Source of the DNA: Clostridia bacterium
GTDB lineage: Bacteria > Bacillota > Clostridia > Oscillospirales > Acutalibacteraceae
DNA: 64,000 bases
Assembly (NCBI GenBank): GCA_017397845.1
Contig: JAFQHU010000003.1
Location: 248,001-312,000, forward strand
Direction: 5' to 3'
Shown: piece after piece, positions 43,281-56,250 of the stretch
How the letters are laid out: each line of letters starts with the position of its first letter
How positions within the stretch are numbered: the first letter of the stretch is position 1
Program-made: the position numbers and the translations under genes
Notes under the pieces: model-generated
What the model was told of the DNA's origin: nothing
Database searches by the model: none
What the model saw: only the letters and a program-made list of their open reading frames with translations

Positions 43281-44687
43281 ATGGGAATTAAAAATGCATT
43301 GCAAAGAACTTTTCTTTATACAATCTATCTGTTTTTAGTGAAATATATCAGAAAATTCAAGAAAAAAGTTAAAAAGTTTTTCAACAAAATAAGAAATATC
43401 CCAAAGAGAATCAAAAGGTTTTTGCGAGGAAAATACAACCGGCTTTACACCGAATATGTAATCGCACATCTATATCCTTCGATTTATAAAAAATATTCGA
43501 AGCTTCCCGTCGATGAAAAAAAGGTTGTGTTTATCGAAATCAGATTGCCGAAGCTTACAAACAGCTTTCAGCTGATGTATGATAATCTTTACGCAAATAC
43601 AGATTTTGATATTCATTGTCATTTTTTGAGAAACACATTTGTTACCCGTAAGGAATACCGTGAAAGATGTAAGGCTATGATACGTGATATCGCGACCGCC
43701 AAATATGTTTTTATGGACGAGGCAACAAATGTTATGGGACGGTTCGAAAAAAGACCCGAAACAGTCATAACTCAGCTTTGGCATGGTTGCGGTGCTTTCA
43801 AAAAATTCGGTTTCAGCACTGCGGATGCGATTTTCGGTGCTTCGAGAAAAGATATGGAAAGATATCCTTTTAACAGAAATTATACCCACGTAACCGTCAG
43901 CAGTCCCGAAGTTATTTGGGCATATGAGGAAGCGATGCAATATTCACCTGAAAGCGGTGTAGTAAAAGCATTGGGAAGCAGCCGAACAGATATTTTTTAC
44001 GACAAAGCTTTTATTAACAAATCTTATGATGCACTTTATAAACAATTCCCTGCCGCTAAAGAAAAAAAGGTTATTCTTTACGCACCCACATTCAGAGGAA
44101 GAGTGGCAAAGGCAAAATCTCCCGATGTTCTTGACCTGAATATGCTTTATGAAGCGTTAGGCGATGAATATGTAGTTATTATGAAGCATCATCCACTCGT
44201 AAGAAAAAGACCGGAAATTCCCGAAGAGCTTATCGGCAGTTTTGCGGTTGACTTCACGGATGATATGAGTATCGAAGCTCTGCTTTGTGTTAGTGATATA
44301 TGTATTTCCGACTATTCTTCACTCATATTTGAATATTCACTATTTGAACGACCGATGATTTTTCTTGCACACGATTTGGAAAACTTCTTTGACTGGAGAG
44401 GCTTTTACTATGATTATGATGAGCTGACACCCGGCCCTATCGTTTCCACAAACGAAGAAATCATTGACTATGTAAAAAATATTGATGTTAAATTCAACAA
44501 ACAGGAAGTTATTGATTTCAAAAATAAATTTATGAGTTCCTGCGACGGAAATGCTACTCAAAGAATTATCGATACTGCTATGGGTGACGATTACATCAGA
44601 TTTAAAAAAACCGCCCCCCTTCCCAAAGACGATTACCATCTCGTTCCGAGTGCCGATGACTTCGAAGACTTATTAAGTAAAATTTAA
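43281..44687 (+). CDS. CDP-glycerol/CDP-ribitol polyol-phosphate transferase, TarL/TagF-like (copy 2)
   Basis: A 468-residue paralog of the preceding gene. It has the same motifs in the same order: TQLWHGCGAFKKFGFS, VILYAPTFRG, IMKHHPLV and CISDYSSLIFEYSLFERPM. It adds a hydrophobic, very basic N-terminal region (about 1-55, with KKVKKFFNKIRN) likely to bind the inner membrane face, and a short acidic C-terminal tail. It has its own promoter and RBS (AGGAAAGGAAG). Different termini suggest split roles such as primer versus polymerase, an inference modelled on TarK/TarL of other Gram-positives. Confidence 0.88.
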   Translation: MGIKNALQRTFLYTIYLFLVKYIRKFKKKVKKFFNKIRNIPKRIKRFLRGKYNRLYTEYVIAHLYPSIYKKYSKLPVDEKKVVFIEIRLPKLTNSFQLMYDNLYANTDFDIHCHFLRNTFVTRKEYRERCKAMIRDIATAKYVFMDEATNVMGRFEKRPETVITQLWHGCGAFKKFGFSTADAIFGASRKDMERYPFNRNYTHVTVSSPEVIWAYEEAMQYSPESGVVKALGSSRTDIFYDKAFINKSYDALYKQFPAAKEKKVILYAPTFRGRVAKAKSPDVLDLNMLYEALGDEYVVIMKHHPLVRKRPEIPEELIGSFAVDFTDDMSIEALLCVSDICISDYSSLIFEYSLFERPMIFLAHDLENFFDWRGFYYDYDELTPGPIVSTNEEIIDYVKNIDVKFNKQEVIDFKNKFMSSCDGNATQRIIDTAMGDDYIRFKKTAPLPKDDYHLVPSADDFEDLLSKI

Positions 44688-44702
44688 ATGTATACCTTAT
44701 CT

Positions 44703-44748
44703 GTGAACTGCTTTGTAAAGCCGATAATTACAAAGCAGTTCACTTTTT
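44703..44748 (+). terminator. Terminator after the polyol-phosphate transferase genes
   Basis: A 16-bp perfect stem, GTGAACTGCTTTGTAA and its complement at 44728-44743, followed by TTTTTC. Confidence 0.92.
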
Positions 44749-44775
44749 CATGTTTGCTTTTAGGATAATTAAACA

Positions 44776-44804
44776 TTGACTTTTTCGAACGATTACTGTA
44801 TACT
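44776..44804 (+). promoter_or_regulatory. Promoter of tarI-tarJ
   Basis: TTGACT, 17-base spacer, TATACT. Confidence 0.75.
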
Positions 44805-44854
44805 TATCCAGTAGATATTTTATCTGCAACAAAATTATTCAGAGGTGATTGCAA

Positions 44855-45565
44855 ATGATATACGCAGTTATTGCAGCAGGCGGTATTGGAAGCAGAATGG
44901 GTAATGTAGAAAAACCCAAACAGTACATTACTTTAAAAGACAAACCTATTATTGCTCATACAGTAGAAAAATTTTATGTTAACGACTGTTTTGAAAAGAT
45001 TATTATTCTTTGTCCCGAACAATGGGTAAATCATACAAAATCCATTATCAAAAAGCACATCCGTGAAGATGAACGTATCGTCGTTCTTCAGGGCGGAAGC
45101 ACCAGAAATGAAACAATAATGAACGCAATCAAATTCATCGAAGAAACTGACGGACTCGACGAAGATACCATTATTGTTACTCACGATGCAGTAAGACCTT
45201 TCGTTTCAGCGAGAATCATAACTGAAAATATTGAAGCAGCGCTTAAATTCGGTGCAACTGACACGGTAGTTCCGGCCACAGATACGATAGTCGAAAGTCA
45301 GAACGGCTCCGTTATCAGCAACATCCCCGACAGAAGCAAGCTTTATCAGGGTCAGACTCCTCAGGCATTCAAAGCCAAACTCCTCAAAGATTTATACTAC
45401 AGCCTTACCGAGGAAGAAAAAGACATTCTCACCGATGCATGCAAAATTTTCAGCATGAAGGGCTATGATGTACATCTTATCGACGGCGAGGTTCACAATA
45501 TCAAAATTACCTACCCGTACGATTTAAGAGTTGCAAAGGCACTTTTAGACGAAGAAATCAAATAA
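44855..45565 (+). CDS. tarI: D-ribitol-5-phosphate cytidylyltransferase
   Basis: A 236-residue IspD-family enzyme making CDP-ribitol from CTP and ribitol-5-phosphate for wall teichoic acid. IAAGGIGSRMGNVEKPKQ (nucleotide-binding loop), THDAVRPFV, and LYQGQTPQAF are family motifs. The GNV..PKQ and IPDR..LYQGQTPQ spelling is closer to TarI than to the isoprenoid enzyme IspD. The neighbour tarJ, 18 bases on, confirms the role. ATG with GAGGTG upstream; a TTG two codons earlier overlaps the RBS spacing. Confidence 0.93.
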   Translation: MIYAVIAAGGIGSRMGNVEKPKQYITLKDKPIIAHTVEKFYVNDCFEKIIILCPEQWVNHTKSIIKKHIREDERIVVLQGGSTRNETIMNAIKFIEETDGLDEDTIIVTHDAVRPFVSARIITENIEAALKFGATDTVVPATDTIVESQNGSVISNIPDRSKLYQGQTPQAFKAKLLKDLYYSLTEEEKDILTDACKIFSMKGYDVHLIDGEVHNIKITYPYDLRVAKALLDEEIK

Positions 45566-45583
45566 TTCTGAAAGGAAAAGTCA

Positions 45584-46609
45584 ATGCTTAATACAGTATT
45601 CAGATTAACACAGCCAAGAAAAATCGAAATTGCATTCAGTGAAATCGATATTTTCAGCGGAAATGTAATAGTGAGACCCACTTATCTTTCGATTTGTAAC
45701 GCTGACCAAAGATATTTTCAGGGAACAAGAGACCCGAAGGCTCTTGCAGAAAAACTCCCAATGGCTCTAATTCATGAGGCGGTGGGTGAAGTGGTCTACT
45801 CCCCTGACGAAAATTTCAAACCCGGTGATTTTGTAGTTATGGTTCCCAATACACCGACCGAAACAGACGAAATAATCGGTGAAAACTATCTTCGCTCAAG
45901 CAAGTTCAGAGCAAGCGGTTTCGATGGATTTATGCAGGAATATGTTTCCATCAGTGCGGACAGATTAGTAAAATTGCCCGCTGATATCAATCCGGAGGTC
46001 GCCTCTTTCACCGAAATCGTTTCTGTAAGCGTACACGCAATCACTCGTTTCATGAAATTTTCCCATGAAAGAAGAGAAACAATCGGTGTGTGGGGTGACG
46101 GCAATTTAAGCTACATCACCTGTGTTTTCTTAAGAAAGTTTTTCCCTAATGCGAAAATATATGTTTTCGGTGTTGTACCCAAAAAGCTTGCTGACTTCAC
46201 ATTCGTTGATGAAACCTTCCTCACAACCGAAATACCTGAAGATATGAAATTTGACCATGCTTTCGAATGTGTGGGCGGTAACGGTTCTCAGATTGCAATT
46301 AATCAGATCATCGATTACATCAAACCAGAAGGTACAATTTCAATTTTGGGTGTAAGCGAGTATCCCGTTCCCATAAATACCAGAATGGTGCTCGAAAAAG
46401 GTCTCCGTATTTTCGGAAGCAGCCGCAGCGGACGTGAGGATTTCGTAAAAACAGTTGAAATGTATAAGGAGTTTCCCGATATAGTTGAATATCTCAGTCA
46501 TATGGTCGGTTATGTAAAACCCGTCAGAAGCATAAAAGATATGATGGAGGCTTTTGATCTTGATATAAACAAATCCTTCGGTAAAACCATTATGAAATGG
46601 GAAAAATAA
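45584..46609 (+). CDS. tarJ: Ribulose-5-phosphate reductase (ribitol-5-phosphate dehydrogenase)
   Basis: A 341-residue zinc alcohol dehydrogenase-like enzyme reducing ribulose-5-phosphate with NADPH to ribitol-5-phosphate, the substrate of TarI. Seen: RPTYLSICNADQRYFQGTRD (zinc-site cysteine), PMALIHEAVGEVVYSP, VVMVPNTPTE, FRASGFDGFMQEYV, and a Rossmann stretch GVWGDGNLSYI. These match TarJ rather than general alcohol dehydrogenases. Ends at a convergent terminator shared with iolE. Confidence 0.94.
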   Translation: MLNTVFRLTQPRKIEIAFSEIDIFSGNVIVRPTYLSICNADQRYFQGTRDPKALAEKLPMALIHEAVGEVVYSPDENFKPGDFVVMVPNTPTETDEIIGENYLRSSKFRASGFDGFMQEYVSISADRLVKLPADINPEVASFTEIVSVSVHAITRFMKFSHERRETIGVWGDGNLSYITCVFLRKFFPNAKIYVFGVVPKKLADFTFVDETFLTTEIPEDMKFDHAFECVGGNGSQIAINQIIDYIKPEGTISILGVSEYPVPINTRMVLEKGLRIFGSSRSGREDFVKTVEMYKEFPDIVEYLSHMVGYVKPVRSIKDMMEAFDLDINKSFGKTIMKWEK

Positions 46610-46626
46610 AAAAATAGCTATAAATT

Positions 46627-46660
46627 ATCCCTCGACTTCAAAGAAAGTCGAGGGATTTGC
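46627..46660. terminator. Convergent terminator (tarJ / iolE)
   Basis: A 12-bp stem ATCCCTCGACTT/AAGTCGAGGGAT with a short loop between convergent genes. Confidence 0.88.
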
Positions 46661-46672
46661 TGTATTCCGGAA

Positions 46673-47566
46673 TTAAAGACCGGTTTTTTCTCTGATATAA
46701 TTTCTTGCTAAAACAGCATATTCGTAAGGATTAGCAATTGCAGGATCCTGCTCTGCTTCAACAACGACCCAGCCTTCATAACCGGCTTCGTCGAGAACAT
46801 CGAATACAGGTGTAAAATCAAAATCACCGTCACCGGGAACAGTAAATGAACCTGCACGAACAGAATCAAGGAAGCTGTAGCCTTTTTTCTTGGCATCTTC
46901 GATAACATTTTTACGAATGCTCTTAAGATGAACATGCTTAACTCGATTTACATACTTTTTAAGCACGCCGATTACATCTTCGCCGCTGAATGAAAGATGT
47001 CCTGTATCGAAAAGAAGATAAACAAGGTCAGGATCAGTGATTTCCATAAGCTTATCGATTTCTTCAGCAGTCTGGACACCTGTACCCATATGATGGTGTA
47101 CCGTAAAGTACATACCTTTTTCTTTGGCAAGTCTGCCCATTTCGTTAAAGCCTTTAGCGATAAGCTCCCACTGTTCGTCGGTGTAAACGGGCTTTTCACC
47201 GAATATGCTCACATCTTTACCCTGAATACTGTTGCCTTGCTCAGATGCACCTATTACCTTTGCACCGAGTGCGTGGAGAAAATCTATGTGCTTGATAAAA
47301 GCTTCGATTGTAGCTTCGTATCCTTCGGAAAGAAGAAGCGAAGAGAACCAAGCGTTACAAATTCTCATTCCGCGTACTCCAAGCTTATGCTTGAGAGTTT
47401 CAACATCCTTAGGATATTTATTACCGATTTCACTGCCTGTAAAGCCGGCAAGTGCCATTTCACTGACACACTGTTCAAAAGTATTTTCTGCACCAAGGTC
47501 AGGCATATCATCATTGGTCCATGCGATAGGTGCTATGGCAAGATTTACTTTTTCTTTATTGAGCAT
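46673..47566 (-). CDS. iolE: 2-keto-myo-inositol dehydratase
   Basis: A 297-residue TIM-barrel enzyme (AP endonuclease 2-like) that dehydrates 2-keto-myo-inositol to the trihydroxycyclohexane-dione used by IolD. Seen: [20 protein letters not shown] at the N-terminus, [35 protein letters not shown] and [12 protein letters not shown]. All are characteristic of IolE. It lies 20 bases after iolD with RBS AAGGAG. Last gene of the iolG-iolD-iolE run. iolB, iolC, iolJ and iolA are not in the window. Confidence 0.96.
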   Translation of the reverse strand: MLNKEKVNLAIAPIAWTNDDMPDLGAENTFEQCVSEMALAGFTGSEIGNKYPKDVETLKHKLGVRGMRICNAWFSSLLLSEGYEATIEAFIKHIDFLHALGAKVIGASEQGNSIQGKDVSIFGEKPVYTDEQWELIAKGFNEMGRLAKEKGMYFTVHHHMGTGVQTAEEIDKLMEITDPDLVYLLFDTGHLSFSGEDVIGVLKKYVNRVKHVHLKSIRKNVIEDAKKKGYSFLDSVRAGSFTVPGDGDFDFTPVFDVLDEAGYEGWVVVEAEQDPAIANPYEYAVLARNYIREKTGL

Positions 47567-47586
47567 TTTAATTTCTCCTTTTTAAT

Positions 47587-49434
47587 TTAATATAAACGTG
47601 CCTTTTCAATATTGGCTTTCATTTCTTCATAACATTCATGAACTCTTTCACTTTCGGATACCTCAGCAACTCCGACTCTCCACCACGAATCATAACCGTC
47701 AGTCATAGACTTATGTGCTACCTTGATATCAAAAAGTGTGGGAACAGTCTGCTTTTTTGCATCCTCAAGTGCTTCATAAAGCTCTGCATCTGTGGTAACC
47801 TTATAAGCTTTACAGCCGTAACCCTCGGCGATTTTTGCATAATCCGTATAAATTACCTCTCCGTCAAGCAATCCGCTTTCGGTTCTTCTGGTGAATCTTG
47901 TACCGAAAGTATCAGTTCCCTGTCCGTTCTGAAGATTTTCAATACAGCCCCAACCACTGTTATCAAAGAGCATAATATTAACTTTTTTATTTTCCTGAAC
48001 AGCAGTATAAAGCTCACTGTGAAGCATAAGGAAGGAGCCGTCGCCAACCATTGAGTATATCTCCCTTTCAGGACATGCCAACTTGGCTCCTAAGGCGCCG
48101 CAGATTTCATATCCCATACATGAAAAACCGTACTCAACATGATAAGTGTAAGGTGCTTTGGTTTTCCATATTCTCTGAAGACAACCGGGTAGAGAGCCGG
48201 ACGAACCGATAACGATAGAATCGGAATCAATAACCTCATTGATAATGCCGAGTGCTCTCGTCTGTGAGAGAACACCGTTTACTGCGGGTGCGTTATAACA
48301 ACGGGTAATTTCAGCATCGAAAGCTTCTTTTGCTTCAGCCATCTCTGTTGTCCATTTAGATTTATAACCGTCAAGCTTTGCCATAATAGCTTCAACTGAC
48401 TTTCCGGCATCAGCAATAACAGCTGTTGAATCCATTTTGAAAGCATCAAAAGCACAAACATTTATCGAAAGCATCTTTACATCAGGATTCTGGAAACCCC
48501 ACTTTGAACATGTGGTAAAATCGGTAAGTCTGGTTCCGACAGCGATTACGAGGTCAGCTTTTTTGGCAATAGCATTAGCAGCCGCACCGCCCGTAACACC
48601 GCAACCGCCCATATTGAGAGGATGGGAATAGGGAATCTGACCCTTACCCGCCTGTGTTTCACCGATGGGAATATTATACTTTTCAGCAAAAGCAAGAACG
48701 GATTTATAGCTTTCTGAATAGGTAACGCCGCCGCCTACGATAAGCATAGGCTTTTCGGAATTATTTATCATTTCGACAGCCGCATCTATCTCCCTTTCAG
48801 AAGGCACTCTCCTGTCCATATACCATACTCTCTTCTGAAGAAAGTAATCAGGATAATCGAAAGCTTCAGCTTCAACATCCTGGGGCATAGCGATACAAAC
48901 AGCACCCGTATCAGCTGCATCGGTAAGAACACGCATTGCATTTATACAGGCAGTCATAAGCTGTTCGGGACGTTCGATTCTGTCCCAATATTTACAAACA
49001 GCACGAAAAGCATCGTTTGAGGTTGTAGAATATGAATGAGGCTGTTCAACCTGCTGTAAAACAGGGTCAGGCTGACGGCAGGCAAAGGTATCACCGGGGA
49101 GAACGAGAAGAGGAATTCTGTTCGCAGTAGCGGTACCGCAGGCTGTAACCATATTGAGAGCACCGGGACCGATAGAGGAAGTACAGGGTATAATCTTTCT
49201 TCTGTTATTCTGCTTGGCAAAGGCGATTGCCGCATGTGCCATACCCTGCTCATTATGACCCTGATAATATGTAAGACTGTGACCGCCCTGTTCAAGAGCC
49301 TGGCCGATACCTACGACACAGCCGTGGCCGAAAATTCCGAATATACCATCGACAAATTTTGTTTCTTTGCCGTCGAAACATACATATTGGTTGTCAAGAA
49401 ACTTTACAAGAGCCTGAGCCATTGTAAGACGCAT
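47587..49434 (-). CDS. iolD: 3D-(3,5/4)-trihydroxycyclohexane-1,2-dione hydrolase
   Basis: A 615-residue thiamine diphosphate enzyme that opens the inositol-derived ring to 5-deoxy-glucuronate. Three-domain ThDP architecture: the catalytic Glu region near [17 protein letters not shown], central nucleotide-like domain ([10 protein letters not shown]), and C-terminal ThDP/Mg site [11 protein letters not shown]...[10 protein letters not shown]. Length fits IolD. The ATG chosen follows AAGGATTG; a TTG three codons earlier is less likely. Downstream of iolG after a strong hairpin. Confidence 0.95.
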   Translation of the reverse strand: MRLTMAQALVKFLDNQYVCFDGKETKFVDGIFGIFGHGCVVGIGQALEQGGHSLTYYQGHNEQGMAHAAIAFAKQNNRRKIIPCTSSIGPGALNMVTACGTATANRIPLLVLPGDTFACRQPDPVLQQVEQPHSYSTTSNDAFRAVCKYWDRIERPEQLMTACINAMRVLTDAADTGAVCIAMPQDVEAEAFDYPDYFLQKRVWYMDRRVPSEREIDAAVEMINNSEKPMLIVGGGVTYSESYKSVLAFAEKYNIPIGETQAGKGQIPYSHPLNMGGCGVTGGAAANAIAKKADLVIAVGTRLTDFTTCSKWGFQNPDVKMLSINVCAFDAFKMDSTAVIADAGKSVEAIMAKLDGYKSKWTTEMAEAKEAFDAEITRCYNAPAVNGVLSQTRALGIINEVIDSDSIVIGSSGSLPGCLQRIWKTKAPYTYHVEYGFSCMGYEICGALGAKLACPEREIYSMVGDGSFLMLHSELYTAVQENKKVNIMLFDNSGWGCIENLQNGQGTDTFGTRFTRRTESGLLDGEVIYTDYAKIAEGYGCKAYKVTTDAELYEALEDAKKQTVPTLFDIKVAHKSMTDGYDSWWRVGVAEVSESERVHECYEEMKANIEKARLY

Positions 49435-49473
49435 ATTGATCAATCCTTTCTGAAATAATTTCTCTCTTTAAAC

Positions 49474-49508
49474 ACTTCAGGGAGTGCATTTGACTGCACT
49501 CCTGAAGT
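49474..49508 (-). other. Intercistronic hairpin between iolG and iolD
   Basis: Near-perfect stem, arms ACTTCAGGGAGTGCA and TGCACTCCTGAAGT with one bulged G, loop TTTGAC. There is no clear T tract on the minus strand, so it may be a processing or attenuation site setting iolG above iolD. Confidence 0.6.
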
Positions 49509-49513
49509 AAAAA

Positions 49514-50527
49514 TCATACAATTTCTGAAATTTTGACAGGTCTGCCCTCTTTGACAGACTTTTTGGCTGCAAGAGCAACAAGGATAGAATTAAGACCGTC
49601 GAGGCCGGTGGTAGGTGTAGGTTTATCGTTGAGAACTGCATCGACAAACTGTACCATTTCGTCACGGAAGGATTGCATATATCTTTCGAGGAAGAAATAG
49701 AGAGGTTTATCGGTAGTAACGCCGTCACCGTTCATAACAGTAACATTGGTCGGAGTATCATTAGAGGCCATAGCCGCACCGAGAGAGCCGAAAACTTCAA
49801 TTCTTTGGTCATAACCGTAGGCGGCACGACGGCTGTTATCAATGACACCGAGAGCACCGTTTTCAAATTTAAGGTTTATGATCGCAGTATCGACATCACC
49901 TGCTTCACCGATAGCGGGATCTACAAGACAGGTAGCATTTGCATAAACCTCTGTTACATCGCTGCCTGCTAGAAAGCGTGCCATATCAAAATCATGAATT
50001 GTCATATCAAGAAACATACCGCCTGACACTGCGGCATATTCTGCCGGAGGAGGCTCAGGGTCACGGGAAGTAATTTTGATAAGCTCAAGATTACCGACTT
50101 TACCTTCATTAATAAGCGAACGCACATGTGCGAAATTATGGTCAAAACGTCTGTTGAAGCCAACCTGAAGCTTTACTCCGGCTTCTGCTACTGCATCAAT
50201 AACCGCCTTGACTTTTTCGGGTGTAAGATCAACAGGCTTTTCACAGAAAACATGCTTTCCGGCTTTAGCGGCTTCGATGGAAATGTCAGCATGAGTATCA
50301 GTTGATGAACAGACAAGGACAGCGTCAATATCTTTGTCTGCAAGCATTTCTCTGTAATCCTCGTACACCTTCTCGATGCCGTATTTGTCTGCAAGCTCCT
50401 GTAAGCCGTCTTTAAAAACGTCAGTAATACCAAGAACCTTTGCAGTAGGTACATTGTATGTAATCGACTGCATGTGAACTTTACCGATACGGCCTGCACC
50501 GATAATACCGATGTTTAACTGTTTCAT
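49514..50527 (-). CDS. iolG: Inositol 2-dehydrogenase
   Basis: A 337-residue Gfo/Idh/MocA oxidoreductase that oxidises myo-inositol with NAD+ to 2-keto-myo-inositol, entry to the pathway completed by IolE and IolD. Rossmann GIIGAGRIGKVH, the catalytic Lys in CEKPVDL, and the catalytic pair in DMTIHDFDMARF. The start is the second ATG, 9 bases from GGAGG; the first ATG touches the RBS. It has its own promoter flanked by inverted repeats (50586-50636). It could also act on scyllo-inositol or other sugars. Confidence 0.93.
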   Translation of the reverse strand: MKQLNIGIIGAGRIGKVHMQSITYNVPTAKVLGITDVFKDGLQELADKYGIEKVYEDYREMLADKDIDAVLVCSSTDTHADISIEAAKAGKHVFCEKPVDLTPEKVKAVIDAVAEAGVKLQVGFNRRFDHNFAHVRSLINEGKVGNLELIKITSRDPEPPPAEYAAVSGGMFLDMTIHDFDMARFLAGSDVTEVYANATCLVDPAIGEAGDVDTAIINLKFENGALGVIDNSRRAAYGYDQRIEVFGSLGAAMASNDTPTNVTVMNGDGVTTDKPLYFFLERYMQSFRDEMVQFVDAVLNDKPTPTTGLDGLNSILVALAAKKSVKEGRPVKISEIV

Positions 50528-50585
50528 ATTTTTCATCCTCCGTTATTATAAATAGAATTCTGTGCCATCAGCACCATTCTGTCAA

Positions 50586-50615
50586 AGTATAACACAAAGA
50601 ACATCCATATTTCAA
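50586..50615 (-). promoter_or_regulatory. Promoter of iolG
   Basis: Minus strand TTGAAA (50610-50615), 18-base spacer, TATACT (50586-50591). Confidence 0.7.
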
Positions 50616-50636
50616 TAACAAATACAGATGTTCTTT
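50596..50636 (-). promoter_or_regulatory. Candidate operator: inverted repeat around the iolG -35
   Basis: Perfect 10-bp arms AAAGAACATC (50596-50605, in the promoter spacer) and GATGTTCTTT (50627-50636, upstream of -35). They are 31 bases centre to centre, about three helical turns. This placement suits a repressor dimer or looping pair. No regulator gene is in view. Confidence 0.55.
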
Positions 50637-50655
50637 AAATTTTTTTAAAGTTTTT

Positions 50656-54868
<4,213 letters not shown>

Positions 54869-55022
54869 AATACCCCCTCCACTTCGTCGGAATTCACATA
54901 TAATTATACACAAAATGACATAAATCGTCAATTTCTTTTTCTAAAAAAGCTTTTTCCAACAAATGCTACTGTTAAAAGTCATCAGTAGGGTCAATAATTA
55001 TTTCAAGGATAATTATGGGGGT

Positions 55023-55814
55023 ATGGAATTGAATTATTATAATAAAGTAGAAATATGCGGAATAGACACATCGAGACTTAAAACTCTCAGTGAAAAGGAA
55101 ATTAAAGAGCTTATGATAAAATCAAAAAACGGAGACAAAAAAGCCAGAGAGGAGCTGATAAACGGCAATCTGCGTCTTGTACTCAGCGTAATACAAAGAT
55201 TCACTTCGAGAGGTGAAAATATTGATGATTTGTTTCAGGTTGGCTGTATCGGTCTCATAAAAGCTATAGACAATTTCGATGTGAGTCTTAATCTCAGATT
55301 CAGCACCTACGGTGTGCCGATGATTATCGGTGAAATACGGCGTTATCTGCGTGATTACAACCCTATAAGGGTCAGCCGTTCAATAAGAGATACTGCATAT
55401 CATGCTATGCAGATAAAAGAAAAAATAATCAACGAAACACAAAAAGAACCGACAGTTGACGAAATAGCAGAAAAATTAGGAGTCAGGCGTGAGAATGTTG
55501 TGATCGCTTTGGAAGCAATCGTTGATCCGGTGTCGCTATATGAGCCTGTATATTACGATGCGGGAGATACGATTTATGTTATGGACCAGATAGGCGACAG
55601 CAACAGTGACGTGAATTGGATAGATGAAATATTGCTTAAGCAGTCTATAAACGATTTGGGAGAAAGAGAAAAGAGAATACTTTCGCTGCGCTTCATGAAC
55701 GGAATGACACAAACTGAAGTCGCAAAAGAGATTGGTATTTCACAGGCACAGGTATCGAGACTCGAAAAAGGTGCTATGGATAAAATTAAAAGTCACCATA
55801 AAATTTATATATAA
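55023..55814 (+). CDS. sigG: Sporulation sigma factor G (late forespore)
   Basis: A 263-residue sigma-70 factor that directs late forespore transcription. The N-terminal NKVEICGIDTSRLKTLSEKE is the SigG signature. Region 2 has NGNLRLVLSVIQRF and FSTYGVPMIIGEIRRYLRD, then region 3, and region 4 has GMTQTEVAKEIGISQAQVSR. Length matches B. subtilis SigG (260). In Bacillus and many Clostridia it follows spoIIGA-sigE; here it stands alone between a secreted protein and the deo operon. The start gives the family N-terminus; the RBS is unclear. Confidence 0.96.
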   Translation: MELNYYNKVEICGIDTSRLKTLSEKEIKELMIKSKNGDKKAREELINGNLRLVLSVIQRFTSRGENIDDLFQVGCIGLIKAIDNFDVSLNLRFSTYGVPMIIGEIRRYLRDYNPIRVSRSIRDTAYHAMQIKEKIINETQKEPTVDEIAEKLGVRRENVVIALEAIVDPVSLYEPVYYDAGDTIYVMDQIGDSNSDVNWIDEILLKQSINDLGEREKRILSLRFMNGMTQTEVAKEIGISQAQVSRLEKGAMDKIKSHHKIYI

Positions 55815-55838
55815 AAAAGAGGCCGCAGCCTCTTTAAT
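55814..55838. terminator. Convergent terminator (sigG / cdd)
   Basis: AAAGAGGC/GCCTCTTT stem with a 4-base loop; A- and T-rich flanks make it work on both strands. Confidence 0.88.
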
Positions 55839-56246
55839 TTATTTAAGCTTTTCCGATGAAAAAGAATAAGGCAAAATTTCACCTAAGGTCAACGAAAGAT
55901 ATTCATCACCGTTTTTTCCGATAAGCACACGGAATTTATCATCACAAAATTCAGCCATAACCTGTCTGCATACACCGCAAGGTGTAAAATAGTCCTTGAA
56001 ATCAAAATTTTTACCTCCTACGACAGCTAAAGCACTGAATTTGCGCTCACCCTCACTCACCGCTTTGAAAAAAGCTGTCCTTTCGGCGCAGTTTGTGGGA
56101 CCGTAGGCGGCATTTTCGATGTTGCAGCCAAGATAAACCTTTCCGTTTTCAGTGAGCAAAGCAGCACCAACCGTATAACCCGAATATGGTACATATGCAT
56201 TTTCGGCTGCTTTTTTAGCCAAAGCAATAAGCTCCGTATCCTCCAT
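55839..56246 (-). CDS. cdd: Cytidine deaminase
   Basis: A 135-residue zinc enzyme converting (deoxy)cytidine to (deoxy)uridine. Zinc motifs NCAERTAFFKA (CAE) and TPCGVCRQVM (PCxxC) are complete, as is the YSGYTVGAALLTENG substrate loop. Small homotetrameric type. It begins 4 bases after the deoB stop, with the RBS inside the end of deoB. Last gene of the deoC-deoD-deoB-cdd salvage unit. Confidence 0.97.
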   Translation of the reverse strand: MEDTELIALAKKAAENAYVPYSGYTVGAALLTENGKVYLGCNIENAAYGPTNCAERTAFFKAVSEGERKFSALAVVGGKNFDFKDYFTPCGVCRQVMAEFCDDKFRVLIGKNGDEYLSLTLGEILPYSFSSEKLK

Positions 56247-56250
56247 TTTA

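Noticed and set aside
44780..44800. GAACGATTAC near the tarI promoter, a possible LexA half site
   Set aside because: Only one half-site matches; the second half is missing.
50596..50636. GAACATC arms considered as a LexA operator
   Set aside because: LexA half-sites must be four bases apart; here the arms are 21 bases apart, so a different regulator is more likely.
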